In this document: positions 24,432 to 36,258 of the stretch, piece after piece
Numbering within the stretch: the stretch's first letter is position 1
Layout of the letters: each line of letters opens with the position of its first letter
Source: Chlorella sp. KRBP
Taxonomy: Eukaryota; Chlorophyta; Trebouxiophyceae; Chlorellales; Chlorellaceae
Reading direction: 5' to 3'
DNA length: 64,000 nucleotides
Assembly: GCA_004335735.1 (NCBI GenBank)
Contig: QAXK01000864.1
Location: 1 to 64,000, forward strand
Notes under the pieces: generated by a model
Told to the model about the DNA's origin: nothing
What the model saw: the letters and a program-made list of their open reading frames with translations, nothing else
Databases searched by the model: none
Position numbers and translations under genes: made by a program

Positions 24432-24630
24432 CGCCAGCTGGAGGCCGCCAGCAGCTGCGGTCAGGCTCTCAGCTGGTAGGGGGGGCACCTCATGCTGGAA
24501 TTGGCACTTGAGGATGTCCTCTGCCCCCAAACAAAAATTCCAAGCCCCACATGGGGGTGCTCGCTTTCGAACGTGCGATCGGCGAGCATCCGCGCGGCAA
24601 TCGGAGCGCGGAAGGCCAGAACGCAGGCAG
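24432..24630. promoter_or_regulatory. Shared divergent promoter, BBS5 / lycopene epsilon-cyclase
   Basis: Only 199 bp separate the two start codons, so both 5' UTRs and promoters must share this segment unless a first non-coding exon lies elsewhere. It contains an AT-richer patch (CCCCCAAACAAAAATTCCAA, about 24524-24543) in otherwise GC-rich DNA. No TATA box is evident. Confidence 0.5.
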
Positions 24631-27246
24631 ATGGCGTCCATGCGTGGCTCGTCTGGGCTGTGCGCCGATGCTGCCGGCGCCAGGCGCAGCGCGATGAGCT
24701 GCACCATTGGCGTGGCGCACGCAGCGTATCCTGCGCGTGTAGCAGCTCCGCATCACCAGCCATCGGTGGTGGCGCGCGCAGCAACGGTGGACGCGGCAGC
24801 TGCTCCGCAGGCCGTGGGCGCGAGGAGCGGCGTGCCGACGCTGCTCAAGCCGATCGACGTGCGCGTGGATGGCAACCAGATTGTCAGGCAGGGTGGCTGC
24901 GAGGCCACGCTCGTGCAGCAGCAGGTGAGGGGCTCGACACGCTGGAGCACACACCCAGTCCACCATCAGCAGCACCTCGCTCCTGGCCACAGAACTCGCA
25001 CACTCTGCGGCTGCACAGGCGGGCAAGAAGGACGAGGGCCAGCCCAGCATTGCCTCCGCGCTGCCGGCGCCCGACCGCTCCAAGCTGCTGGACGCCGTGG
25101 TGGTTGGCGCGGGTCCCGCCGGCATGTACCTCGCATGCGAGCTGGCCAAGCGTGGCCTCAGCACGGCCATCGTCGGTGAGGAGCACAGGCAATATTGCAG
25201 CACGGGCAGCTCCCGAGGCCAGGATCCGCAGGCCAGCCCAGGAGATCAGGTGTAGCTGCTCACGCCCCCGTGTGTGTGTGCCTGCCTGCGCGCTGCGTTG
25301 GACAGGCCTTGACACGCCGCTCGTCAACAACTACGGCGTGTGGCTTGACGAGTTCAACACGCTGGGCATGTCCCACACCCTCGAGTGCTCCTGGAACGAG
25401 GCGGTGTGCTACTTTGGCGAGGGCAAGCAGATGCGTCTGGGGCGCGGGTACGGGCGCGTGAGCCGGCGCAAGCTGAGGGAGCACCTGCTGCGCATCTGCA
25501 AGGAGGCGGGCGTCACGTTCCTGCCTGGGGACGTGGCCAACATAAGCGTCAGCGAGAGCCAGCAGTCCTCCTCACGCATCACCACGGTGGACGGCACGCA
25601 GCTGGAGGCCAGGTGCGGACCACCACCTCATGATGATCTTGAGCTTACGTGTGGAGGGCGCAGCCACACAGGCTTTCTTGTGCATGCGTGCTCTCCTGCT
25701 GTGCCCAGGATTGTCACCTTGGCAGCGGGCGCGGCCGCGGGCAAGTTCCTCCGGTACGAGGAGGGGGCGCCCAGTGTGGCAGCACAGACAGCCTACGGCA
25801 TTGAGGCAGAGGTGGATGGCTATGATGAGGGTGAGTGTGGTGTGCGGGCGCAGTCGACCTCAGGCCTGAGGTTGGGACAGGTGCTGGTACTCACTTTCCT
25901 CTCGCTTTGCATGCTGCTGCGCGGGTGCAGCGTACAACTCGGACCAGATGCTCTTCATGGACTTCCGGCGCCACCACACGGGGCTGTGGGGCGAGGGCAG
26001 CGCCAAGCGGGTGCAGGTGCGCGGGATTTCCCGGGAAGCATGGCCACCAGGGCTGTCTGTGCATCATGAGGACTCCAACACACCATCAATGACACATGGC
26101 TCTTGCTGGCTTTGTGACGTTTCGTGCGTGCAGGCAGGCGCACACCCCAACGCCGGGGACGGTGTGTGGGGCACGTCCGGCGAGGTGCCCAGCTTCCTGT
26201 ACGCCATGCCCCTGGGAGGCAACCGCGTCTTCCTCGAGGAGACGTGCCTGGTGGCCAAGCCGGCGCTGCCCTTTGCAGTGCTCAAGAGGCGCCTGTGAGT
26301 GCTGAGCTGGCAAGCAGACTGTGCTCGTACAACACTCGTAATGCTGGTAGCCTCGACTGTGCTGTGCGCAAGTCATGCACGTTGCAATGCAATGCGCAGA
26401 GAGCGTCGCATCCAGGCCATGGGCATCCGCGTGCGCCACGTGCACGAGGAGGAGTGGAGCTACATCCCCGTGGGCGGGCCACTGCCCCGCGGAGACCAGC
26501 CCATTGCGGCGTTTGGCGCCGCCGCCAACCTGGTGCACCCCGCCACAGGTGAGGATGGGGCACACGGCTGAACAGGTTGCCTCAGCGCCAGTTGGCCGTC
26601 TCTGGGTTGAAGATCCTCACCACGTGTGCAATGGTGGTCATGATTCACCTGCAGGCTTTTCCGTCTCGCGCTCCTTCCGTGAGGCGCCGGGCGTGGCGGA
26701 CGTGCTCGCTGCCGCCATCCGCAGCGGCCTCCCCGCCCCCCAAGCCGCCGCGCAGGTCTGGTCGTCGCTGTGGCCCCAGGAGCGCCGCACGCAGACGGCC
26801 TTCCACGTGTTTGGCATGGAGCTGCTGGCCACGCTGGACCTGCCCTCCATCAATGCCTTCTTCGACACATTCTTCCGCTTGCCAGCGTGAGTGCTCGAGG
26901 TAGTGAGCCAGGGTGACGGGAGAGCGCGACATGATGGCGCAGCAGGTGTCTTCTAATGTGCTTTGCACCGCCTGGATGATGATGAATTGGCGCTCGCAGG
27001 TGGATGTGGCAGGGCTACATGGCCAGCAAGCTGAGCAGCGCGCAGCTCATTGCGTTTGCGCTGCTCACCTTTGCGCTGGCGGACGCCAACATCAAGTTCA
27101 AGCTCGTGTCGTTCCTGTTTGAGGACCCCGCCGGCGGCTACCTGGTCAGCGCCTACCTCAAGCGCTACGCCGGGCAAGCGGCGGAGGCGGGTGAGCAGCA
27201 GGCGGGCAACACGACTGCGACAACCGCCGCCGCGGCGCCGCAGTAG
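24631..27246 (+). CDS. LCYE: Lycopene epsilon-cyclase, plastid
   Basis: Nine exons: 24631-24924, 25019-25175, 25306-25612, 25709-25830, 25931-26016, 26134-26294, 26400-26548, 26655-26886, 27000-27246. They give 584 residues. After a basic, Ala-rich N-terminus (likely plastid transit peptide) come the dinucleotide-binding GAGPAG (about 128-133), YGVWLDEF, LFMDFR, PSFLYAMPLG, FGAAANLVHPATGFSVSRS and FHVFGMELLATLDL. The C-terminus FFRLPAWMWQGYMASKLSS and FKLVSFLFEDPAGGYLVS is of the epsilon rather than beta type. The enzyme adds an epsilon ring to lycopene, committing flux to alpha-carotene and lutein. The initiator could also be the ATG at 24694. Head to head with BBS5; an ABC1K gene follows 380 bp downstream. 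Confidence 0.9.
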
Positions 27247-27625
27247 CAGCGGACGGCGTGAGCTGTATCACTGAGCGTGCGTGCCTTTAGGATGAGGGCG
27301 GGTGCCGTGTGACTGCGTGATCGTGGCGGATGACGAGCGTGTACTTGCGGACCCAGTGTGGCCCAATGTGAGCTCTGGGGAGCTGAATGACTGCATGTGC
27401 GTCCTGCCCCTTGCCCCCTGCTCCCGCTGTCCTGCAACGACTTTTCGAATTCGTCATTACACTGGAACGCAAGAACTCGATAATACATACACACGATAGC
27501 GAAGAGTGGACGCAAGGGCGTGAGAGTCGCCTAGCGGAGAAGAGGAGAGAGCGACTTCGAGGAGAGCAACGCCCGCGGGGAGCCTGAGGACCCAGCAGTG
27601 CAGCTCGCGAGCAGCATCAAGCACC
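27247..27625 (+). promoter_or_regulatory. LCYE 3' flank and ABC1K 5' region
   Basis: About 380 bp with no gene. An AT-richer part (about 27425-27500, containing CTTTTCGAATTCGTCATTAC and GATAATACATACACACGATA) lies roughly 130-200 bp before the ABC1K ATG and is the likeliest promoter. This is inferred from base composition and position only. Confidence 0.35.
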
Positions 27626-30600
27626 ATGCGTGCTCACCAGCGCCAGGTGGCCATTGGCCGCTTGGAGGGCTCTGGTGGCGCGCAGGTGGTGCAACGGAGT
27701 GGGGCCACAGTTTCGGCGCCAGGCCTCGGAGGAGGACGGCTGGCCGCGCCAGCGCCAGGCGCAAGCAGCGTGAGCAGCAGCAGCAGCGGCAGGCGTGGAG
27801 CTCGGGCCCGGACCGGCGCCGTGGCGCGTCGGGGGGACCTAATGCTGCGCGACGTTGTGGAGTGGCAAGCCGACGACGAGCAGAACATGACCATCCGCGA
27901 CGTCAAGGTGCGCACCAGCACTCTCACGGACCCTTGGCCGCCGTGGTGCCTCCGCTCGGGGGCCCGGGGGCGCGCTCTCGGGCCGGGAGCAGTCATCCAC
28001 GGCACGCACGGCAAAAGCGATATGGCGAGGGAGGGGCCACGGCAACGACGATGAACAGCAACGCCAGGCGCACCGGCAAGCTGCTCTAGGTGTAGGTGCT
28101 GGAGTGATCTGGTCTGTGTTGTGGTGGCGCCCGCAGAGCCTGTCGTACGTGAGCCGGAGGCGCCTGGATGACGAGAACTTCGACCCGGACGAGGTGGACG
28201 ACGAGGGCCTGCCCATCTGCTACAACGAGGAGAAGCTGTCGGCGTTTTGGAGCAAGAAGCCCGGGGAGCTGCTGGGCAGGTGGACGCAGTTCACGGCCAT
28301 CACAGGTGCGCTAAAGCCCACCCTACAACAACAGCATCCACACGCTGGATCAGTAGGGCGTGGAAAGGCAGGCGCCAGTGCACGACGCAAGCCCGTACAC
28401 TCAGCAGCGTGTGATGACATGGCAGCGGCTGTTCCTCACGCCGGCGGTTGCGCTGATTGTGTCGCGTGCCTGCAGCGCCGTGGCTGACGCGGCTGGCCAA
28501 TGCGTTCCTGAGCGGACGCCTGGAGGAGCGCCAGGTGGAGCTGGCGAGGGACGCCGTGTCCAACATGGAGCAGCTGGGCCCAACCTTCATCAAGCTCGGA
28601 CAAGTGCTCAGCACACGGTGCGCGATGGGGAGCCCCTGGGCGTGGGACAGGCGCAGAGACGCTGTGGGGACAGCCTGGCCCTCAAACACCTCTACGCAGC
28701 ATGCCCACATTTCGCCGCGGTTGCGCCTGCAGGCCGGACATCCTGCCGCCGCAAATCATGCCAGAGATGCAACGCCTCCAGGACCGCATCGCGCCCTTCT
28801 CCACACAGGTCAGAGGCACCGCATTGTGCTCTTTGCCACCACACAGCTGTGCCCTACCCAGCACCTGCGGCCAGGGCCCCACCGGCCGCACCTGGGGCTG
28901 ACCTGCTGCCACTGGACCCGTCCCCAAACACACCGCAGGAAGCGAAAAAGGTGGTGGAGAAGGAGCTGGGCCAGCCGCTGGAGCGCGTCTTCAGCGAGTT
29001 TGGTGACGAGCCCGTGGCATCAGCCTCCCTGGCACAGGCAAGTGCATGGCTCTGGCCTTGACAGGCTCCACACCGGCCACGGCCGAGTGTGCACCCAGCC
29101 AGCCATGGGCTGTGTAGCCTACAGCTGTGTCTTGTGGCGCTGGCAGGTCACAATGCAGGACACCAAGCTCTGGCCATAGCGGTCATGTGCATAATGTTTG
29201 CGTGCGCAGGTTTACCGTGCCAGGCTGCGTGACACGGGCGAGGAGGTGGCCGTCAAGGTGCAGCGGCCTGGTGCCCTCTCCACCATCTCTAAAGGTGAGA
29301 GGTGATGGACAGCTGCTCCGCAACCAATGCACACATCTGCACTGGTGGCTGTTGCGCCGCTCTCGCATGACACGCGGCGCACCGTGCTCACCCCCGTGTG
29401 TGTGTGGCATTGCTGCACGCCCGCAGACCTGTATGTGATGCGCCGCGCCACCGTCGTGTACGAGAAGCTGGTCCGCAAGTTCACCGCCCAGACCACCGAC
29501 TTCCAGTCGGTGCTCTCCACCTTTGCCGAGGGGCTCTACACGGAGATGGACTTTCGCAACGAGGCGCTCAACGCGCAGCGCATGCGCGAGCTGCTCGACG
29601 CCTCGGGCTGCCAGCTGTGCGGCCAGGTGGTGATCCCACAGCCGCACATGCGGCACACCACGCGGCGCGTGCTGGTGATGGAGTGGATCCCAGGGGTCAA
29701 GCTGACGAGGCTGCCCCAGGAAGAGGTCAGGGAGCTCGTGACGGTGGGCCAGGCGGCCTTCCTCACGCAGCTGCTGGACGTGGGGTTCATCCATGGGGAC
29801 CCGCACCCGGGCAACCTGCTCAAGGTGCGCTGCTGCGCGTGGGGTGGCATTGGCGGGTGCCGCTCCTTCCCGTGGGGTGGCATTGGCATTGGCGGGTGCC
29901 CGGGCGGGGCAAGGGGCACTGTGGGTGGGGCACCAGGCAATGCGCCGGGTGATGTGGTGAGCACCTGGCTGACTCGTTGTGGGCGAGTGATTTGTTGCGA
30001 CGACTGCGTGTGTGGCGCAGGTGACGGAGGGCCCCCACGCGGGCAAGCTTGCGCTGCTGGACTTTGGCTTGGTGGCGGAGATTCCCGAGCGCGACCGGGA
30101 GGCCCTGGTCAGCTCCATCATCCACCTCAGCAACCGCGACTTTGACGCGCTCATCGACGACTTCATCGCGCTCAACCTGCTGCCCCCGGGCTGCGACCGG
30201 GGCCTCATCATCCCGGTGCTGGACCGCGTGCTCTCGCCCTACCTGCGTGGCGGCGGCGCGCGCTCCTTCAGCCTGGGCGTGCTGACGCAGGACCTGCTCT
30301 CCGCCACGCTCGAGATCCCATTCAGCGTGCCGCCTTACATGAGCCTGCTGGCGCGCTCCCTGGTCACGCTCGAAGGCATCGCGCTCAGCAGTGAGTAGCG
30401 AAGCGAGCGGGGCAAGCAGTCCGGAGCTGCTGCCGCGAGTCGCGCAGGTGTCGCACTGACACCTGTTCCGTGGCCGGTCTGACCACGCGCAGGTGATCCT
30501 GCTTACCAGATGGTGGCTCAGGCGTACCCATACGTGGTGCGCAAGGTGCTGCGCAACGAGAGCAGCGGCAGCGGGCACCTGCTGCGCGAGATGCTCTACG

Positions 30601-32306
30601 ACCCGTCGGGCCAGGTCAAGCCCACACGGCTCAGCGCGCTGCTCAACGCAGGGCTGGTGAGTGCTGCTGCCACGCTCACGCTGCCCTTTGGCGCCTTCCT
30701 GTCCGCACTCCTCACACCCACGCCTGGTGCCCGCTAATCGTCGCTGCAGGGCTATGTTGCTGACGCCAAGGCGACCGCGGGCTTCATCGACCTGGACGCC
30801 GTGCCAGACGAGGGAGCCAGCGCACGCGAAGTGGTCGCCTTCCTGCTGTCCGCCGAGGCCCGGGAGCTGCGGCCCCTCCTCGCCGAGCAGCTCAGCAACG
30901 CGCTCGACCTGATGCTGCGCGACCGCCTGCGCCGCGCCTGGGCCACGCTGCCCACGCTGGCGCCGCGCCTGCCCTTCCTCGGCGCGCTGCCGCTGCCCAA
31001 GCTGCCGCCGATCGCCATTCCAGGCATGCCGGCGATGGACGTGGACAAGTTCGTGGACGTGCTGGCGCCCGCTCTGGATAAGAGCGAGTCCATCCACCTC
31101 GCCACGATCACGGAGCTGATGGCTGCCCTGCTTGGTGAGCTGCGAGCATAGCTGCTGGCCTCCGACCTCTTTATTGCTCTTGCGACCCTTCCTCTGAGGT
31201 CCAACTCGCTGGTTCATGGCCACTCGTCAATTGCCGCACTCGCAGGCGTGCGCGTGGAGGACCTGGAGGCGCCCTCCCTGCCGCGCCTCCTCTCCCTCAT
31301 CAGCAGCCCCGGAGAGCAGGTCAGGGAGCTGTCGGACGCGCTGAGCGCCATCACCGGCTCCGCCGTCAGCTCCGAGGCTACGCGCCTCGTCGCGCTCGAC
31401 GTTGTCAACGGCCTGGCGCAGAAGCAGGCCGACCGTGCGGGCGTGCCCGCCACCGCGCTCTTCGGCACGGGCCTCGACGTGCTGCGCACCTTGATGGGCA
31501 CGGGCGACCTGGTCGCTGCAGGCGCCGCAGCCCTCGGCCTGCCTGGCGTTGCGACCGGCACCAACAGCAGCAGGGCGGTCGCTGCGCTGCCAAGGGCCAG
31601 CTCGGCGGCGGCGGCGTTGCCAGCAAGCAGCGCGAGCCGCGCTGGCAGCGTCCGGGCACCGTCGACCTCTCCGACTGGTGCAACGGCAGGGGCTGGCAGG
31701 CGCAGCGGCGCTCGCGCAGCGCCGGGTGGCGGTTGGCAGCAGGCGGCAGTGCCCGAGTCTATGCAGGGCGGCGGCGGCGACAGCAACTACGGCGTTGTGC
31801 GTGTGGGCAACAATGTGGTGCCGTACGTGCCAGCAGCCATGTTTGGCCGGCCCAAGCCCACAGGAGCAGCTGGCAGCGCCAACGGCAAGCAGCACAGCAA
31901 CGGCAAGCACCACCATCACGCCAGCGGGCGGCCGCACCACGCCGCAGGTGACGTCCGCGTGAAGGTGCAGGGCGTCAACAGCCACAGCAAGCGCAGGGCG
32001 GGCAGCAGCAGCAACGGCACTCACACCCACACGCACCACGCCAACGGGCAGCACCAGCAGCACCACAGCAACGGCCACCCCGCCGGCGGGAGCGGCAGCG
32101 CCCCCCCTGGGCCCCGCAGCAGCAGCCCTCTGTCGCGCCTCGTGGCGGCGGACGACGAGCAGCAGCTGCTGCGGCTGCAGCGGGAGGAGGAGGAGCGCGA
32201 GCGTGCAGAGTCCATGCGCGCCGTGGACTTTGGCATGGAGCAGCCCACGTCGGACGAGGTGCGCAAGGCCTTCATCCCGGCCTTTTGGGGCTTCAAGTTC
32301 ATGTGA
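27626..32306 (+). CDS. ABC1K-family atypical kinase (ADCK/UbiB type), probably plastid
   Basis: Eleven exons: 27626-27907, 28137-28305, 28476-28617, 28733-28808, 28939-29037, 29210-29294, 29427-29824, 30021-30390, 30493-30656, 30750-31134, 31246-32306. They give 1076 residues. Seen: the KxGQ motif LGPTFIKLGQVLSTRPDIL (about 184-202), Ala-rich loop ASASLAQ (250-256), VAVK lysine (272), catalytic HGDPHPGN (407-414) and DFG (431-433). These define the UbiB/ABC1K fold, which binds ATP and supports prenyl-quinone and carotenoid metabolism. In plants, plastoglobule members such as ABC1K1 and K3 are known; I cannot fix the exact subfamily. The basic, Ser-rich N-terminus fits a transit peptide. The roughly 350-residue C-terminal extension is low complexity with a His-rich patch (about 870-930) and ends FIPAFWGFKFM. 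Intron 5 uses a GC donor (GCAAGT at 29038). Confidence 0.85.
29838..29900. repeat. Direct repeat in ABC1K intron 7
   Basis: A 24-bp unit starting CGTGGGGTGGCATTGG (29838-29861) recurs at 29871-29900 with a 6-bp CATTGG duplication. It lies within the intron after exon 7. Confidence 0.8.
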
Positions 32307-34448
32307 AGTTTCTGAGCCTTCTGGTGTAGCAGGAGGGCGAGGCCTTGCGGCTGGGGTGCCGACGTGCTTGGCGGTGTGGCCTCAGTCCGCTCCCGCAGCT
32401 ACGTCGCTCCCGCAGCTCCAGCGTGTACACCAGTCCAGCTGTCCACCTGGCCCACCTGGCCGGGTGCAGTGCAGTGCAGTGCAGGGCCAGCGCCCCACAG
32501 CAAGGTATGCGTGTGCGCGGTGCAGCCGCCGGCTGTCACGTGTGCCGCCGCTCCCCCCGATTCAGCTTGAGTGCGTAGTGCTCACCTTAACAGCGGACAC
32601 CTTGAAGGCCTAGCAGCTGATGTTTCCCGTTGCCGTTCTTCCAGGCTACTCCTCACTGCACCACCTACCGTTCTGCCATGGGGTGTACTCCTGACGTGTA
32701 CAAACAGACTTCTGAGTTGACACCCGTCGCGGTCAGACTGATGTCGGACTGGCGGGGCACGTGATGCCACACGTGACGCTGGCGCGGCCGCTGTCAGCGC
32801 TATTGCCGGATGACGGTATTGGTGGTTGGGTGGCTGAGGCGAATAGCCTGGCGGCTGCTGGAATGCTCCGAACACGAATGCATGTACGAGCGCACGAGTG
32901 TGAGTTGGTGGGGCAGCTGCTGAAATTTTAACCATTTGTTCGCCTGGTTTGTGTGTTGTGAACTTGTTGATGGGCAAAGCAAGGGATGGGCTGCAGAGCA
33001 CGGCACGGGGGACAACGGGTGAAGCGTGCGGTTTGGGTCAGGTTGGCAGATGTGGTTTGGTGTTGCTGGTGCCACTGTTGGTCGTGACATGGTGACTGTT
33101 ACAGAGGAGGGTTGCCAAGGGCAAGGTATGGCATGCCCCTGCACCACGAGAGCACACTGTGGCAACACACGACACGACGTTGGCCGCCGCGCTAACCCAC
33201 CCATTGCTCACCGTCCCTTGATCGCCTTGTTTGCGCTCCGTGACTGAACCACTTGGCAGGTGTGTGCAACAGTGCCACTCACTCACTGGTGCCTATCCAC
33301 GCCACTTGTAAACACACACCGTGGCCGGCCTCTGCATGAGCGCCACTGCAAGTATGTTCATGCTTGCGCTGCGGCCCTGCGTCATACTCTGCGCGCCCGC
33401 ACCTCTCTGATTTCCATCCGTAGCACTGTCAATGTGCTGCACCGCCACCATTGCCCGGCATGCTCCAGAGGAGCGCCGTGGAATGGTCGGCACTGGCGGC
33501 CTGCCGCCTTCATCCCCCCACACCCTCTCTAGTGTGCCATCATCACCCACCTTGCTCTCCGTGCTTCCTGCCTGCCGAGCGCCTCAGCCTGGAACGTGCC
33601 GTAGGTGTGGTGCTGCGTAGGAGCGTGCGTGTGAGCGTGCAGGTGGTGAAGAAACACGCGGAGGATTTCCTGCTAGGCCTGCTCTGCTCTGGTAACCTGT
33701 GGCGTTTCTATGTTGCCGGCAGCTGTTCGACCCCCATGACTTGACAGCAACTGTGCGCCGCGAGAGCGCCCTCTGCCTGGCCCGCCATGTGCTGTGTGCG
33801 TGGGTGGGCGGCTCCTCAAAAGCCATGTGGGGTGAGACTGCCTGCATGCCTTACGTACCTGCCAGGCACGCTGGACGGTGCGCCTGGTGTTGAGACTGCA
33901 AATGGCACGAGGGCTGCTGTGCTTTCAGGTGCACTTGTGCGCTGACAATCCCGTTTGACTTTGTTGTTTGTGGCGGGGCATTTTTGGAGCGCGTGTGCAT
34001 CGTTTGAGGGTGGGTGAGCACCGTGAAGAGAAAGTGAGAGAGACAAGAGAGGGATCAAACAGAACAACAAAGCGAAGAGCGGCCAGCCCATGAGCTGGCA
34101 GAGTGGAACATGGCCCCACATGCACCTGCACGCATTGCCATCCTTTCTGCTGCAAGAGCTTTCCGCGTGCACGAGTATTCCTTGCCTGTGAGTGGCCTGA
34201 TGGGTGCCGTGAATGACAGCGTGTGGCCGTTGCGTGTGAAGGAAGTTACCACCGTGGCTGCAATCTATTGAGCACCTTGAGCAGCTGCAGTGCCGAGAAA
34301 CCCGAACCATTTGCCAACGGCTGCTGCGTCAAGTTCCAGGGATGCCAGAAGGAGCGGGGACGTCTCTTGCAGAAGGAGCGCACGTGCAGCACCATGCAGC
34401 ACGCGAGAGTCGAAAAGGACGCAGGACCTCCATGGATGCATCAGCACT
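32307..34448. other. Intergenic region, convergent gene ends
   Basis: About 2.1 kb between the ABC1K stop and the stop of the convergent membrane-protein gene. It holds a short (TGCAG)n run near 32466-32482. I found no reading frame with recognisable motifs, no chain of in-phase exons, and no tRNA or transposase. The open frames present are short and compositionally unremarkable. It probably contains the two 3' UTRs. Confidence 0.5.
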
Positions 34449-36258
34449 TTAGCGGCGGGAGGAGCGTCGCGCCGGCGTGGTGCGCGGGACATCTTCCACG
34501 TCACTGTCACTGGCTGGGGGAGGCGGGGCGGTACGCAGGGACTGGCGGCGCCTTGCTGGCGTGGCTGCAGCGCTGGCTGGGGCCCCCACGTCCACGTGGT
34601 CGTCCTCGGTGCGGGCGGCCGTGCGTGCCCTGCTGCGCAGGATGCGCCCGGTGGACGGAGGTGGCGCGGGCGGCGTGGCGATGAGGTGCAGCACGCGCAT
34701 GGACGCCATGGCTGACGCTGCGAGTGGAGGGAGGCAGGGGACAACATTGTGAGAGCAAGGTGTGCCTTGCCAAGCCACGCTGGCCCACAAACGTTTCCAG
34801 TGCTCAGCAGCAAGGAAGCACTCACCGCTGCCGAGCAGTGCCGCCCTGAGTGCCTCCTCGTCCTCCTCCGCAACCTGCTGCCCGCTGTCGCTGGCTGTGT
34901 CCCACCCCGCAGCCACTGGGGTGGAGGCCTGCGGCGCCGCATCCTGCCCTGCGTCTGCATCACGGCTGCGCTGCGTCCTCAACCGTGCGACGGAAACAAG
35001 CGCGGCCAAGACTGCGGAAACCGCTGCGATGCCAGCCCCAACAAGCAGCACGTTGCGTGGCTTGCATGTTGGTGCTTCTGCTGCTTCAGGCTCAGGTGCA
35101 ACATCTCCACTGCCATGGCTGACTGCCGCCTCCATCACGCCTGCCTCAGCTGTGTCGACGGGTGCAGCCTCCAGGAGCTCAGGAGTGCCCTGGGCTGCGG
35201 GCTCTGACAGCTGCTCCTCAACCACTGGCTCCTCCTCAGCTGGCTGCTCCTCCGATGCTTGCGTGGCGCTGCCTGCTTCAAGCGGCTGCGGCGCAGCCAT
35301 GTCGCTGACGTCGTCTGTGAGGGTGCTGTCTGCGCTGCCAGCGGCGTCTGGTGCATCCACAAGCATGCTGTCGTCGCCATGGGCCGCTGCCCACGTCCCC
35401 TCCTCCTCCTCCACTGGCAGAGCAAGGAGGTCCTGCTCCTGCTCCAGAGCTGCCTCATCCTCCGCCTGCTGCACCTGCGCCGGGGCCAACTCCTCCTCCT
35501 GCTGCTGCTGCTGCCGCCCTGTCCCCTGGACTCGGGCCCGTACTTGCGTCAGCGCACCGTCATAGTCCTGCGCACGCACAACAAGCACCGGATGGTTCGC
35601 AGTGTGAGCGCGGCCCTTCACTTGCGGCAGCGCCCACACAACCCACACGTGCCACGCACATCGTAGTAGGCGGCCCAGTGCTCAGCCATGCGCAGCGTGT
35701 CCATGTCAGACGGCGGCTGGCTTGCTCCTGCCATGTCCAGGTCGACGTCCTCCACCTCCGCGTCCGCGTCGGCGGGCGCCCCTGCCCCGCATCCGCAGCC
35801 GCACGGTTGTGGCACATCCTCCAGGCGCGGAGGTGAAGGCGGCGGTGCGTACTCTGCAGCTGGAAGCGGATCCTCCTGCTGGAAGACCGAGCTGTCGTTG
35901 GCAGCAGCTGCCTCTGGGAGCGGCGTGGGCAGGTCCTCATCGCGCAGCGAGCCGCGCAGGAACAGCAGCGCTTCCCACGGCGCGCAGCCCAGCACTGAGG
36001 TCGCTGGTGTTGGGCGCTTGGTGGCGCTTGAAGACTCTGTCAGGGACCTCGCCAACGTCGCAAACCTGCGCAGGCACACGTTGGCTCGGTGTTGCCCATG
36101 GGGTGGTGTGCCAATGTGCAAGGCGCAAAGGGGCCCTCAAGTGCTCACCTGATGCAGAGGCACGCCTCGGCGGCCAGCACCACGACGCACAGCACGCGCC
36201 AGGCCGTGAAGGTCTTTGAGCGCGGGGCCTGCGGCGGCTGATGCACCGAGAACTCCAT
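34449..36258 (-). CDS. Unknown two-helix membrane protein, acidic lumenal/central domain
   Basis: Four exons: 36258-36149, 36065-35660, 35567-34826, 34717-34449. They give 508 residues and close in frame. I do not recognise the family. The N-terminus MEFSVHQPPQAPRSKTFTAW leads into a hydrophobic helix VLCVVVLAAEACLCI (signal anchor or signal peptide). A CGCGCGAGAPADADAE stretch and a very acidic, Gln/Glu-rich middle follow. A second helix NVLLVGAGIAAVSAVLAALV lies near residue 370, and the tail is basic and Ser/Arg-rich (RILRSRARTAARTEDDH, TPARRSSRR). The segment MAEHWAAYYDDYDGALTQVR is the most ordered-looking part. The layout suggests a membrane protein with an acidic domain between two helices and a basic soluble tail. 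Its ATG is only 61 bp from the divergent neighbour's ATG. Confidence 0.6.

Noticed and set aside
33451..33744. Plus-strand frame of about 97 codons in the 2.1-kb gap
   Set aside because: No motif, no neighbouring in-phase exon and no upstream promoter sign. Not distinguishable from chance.
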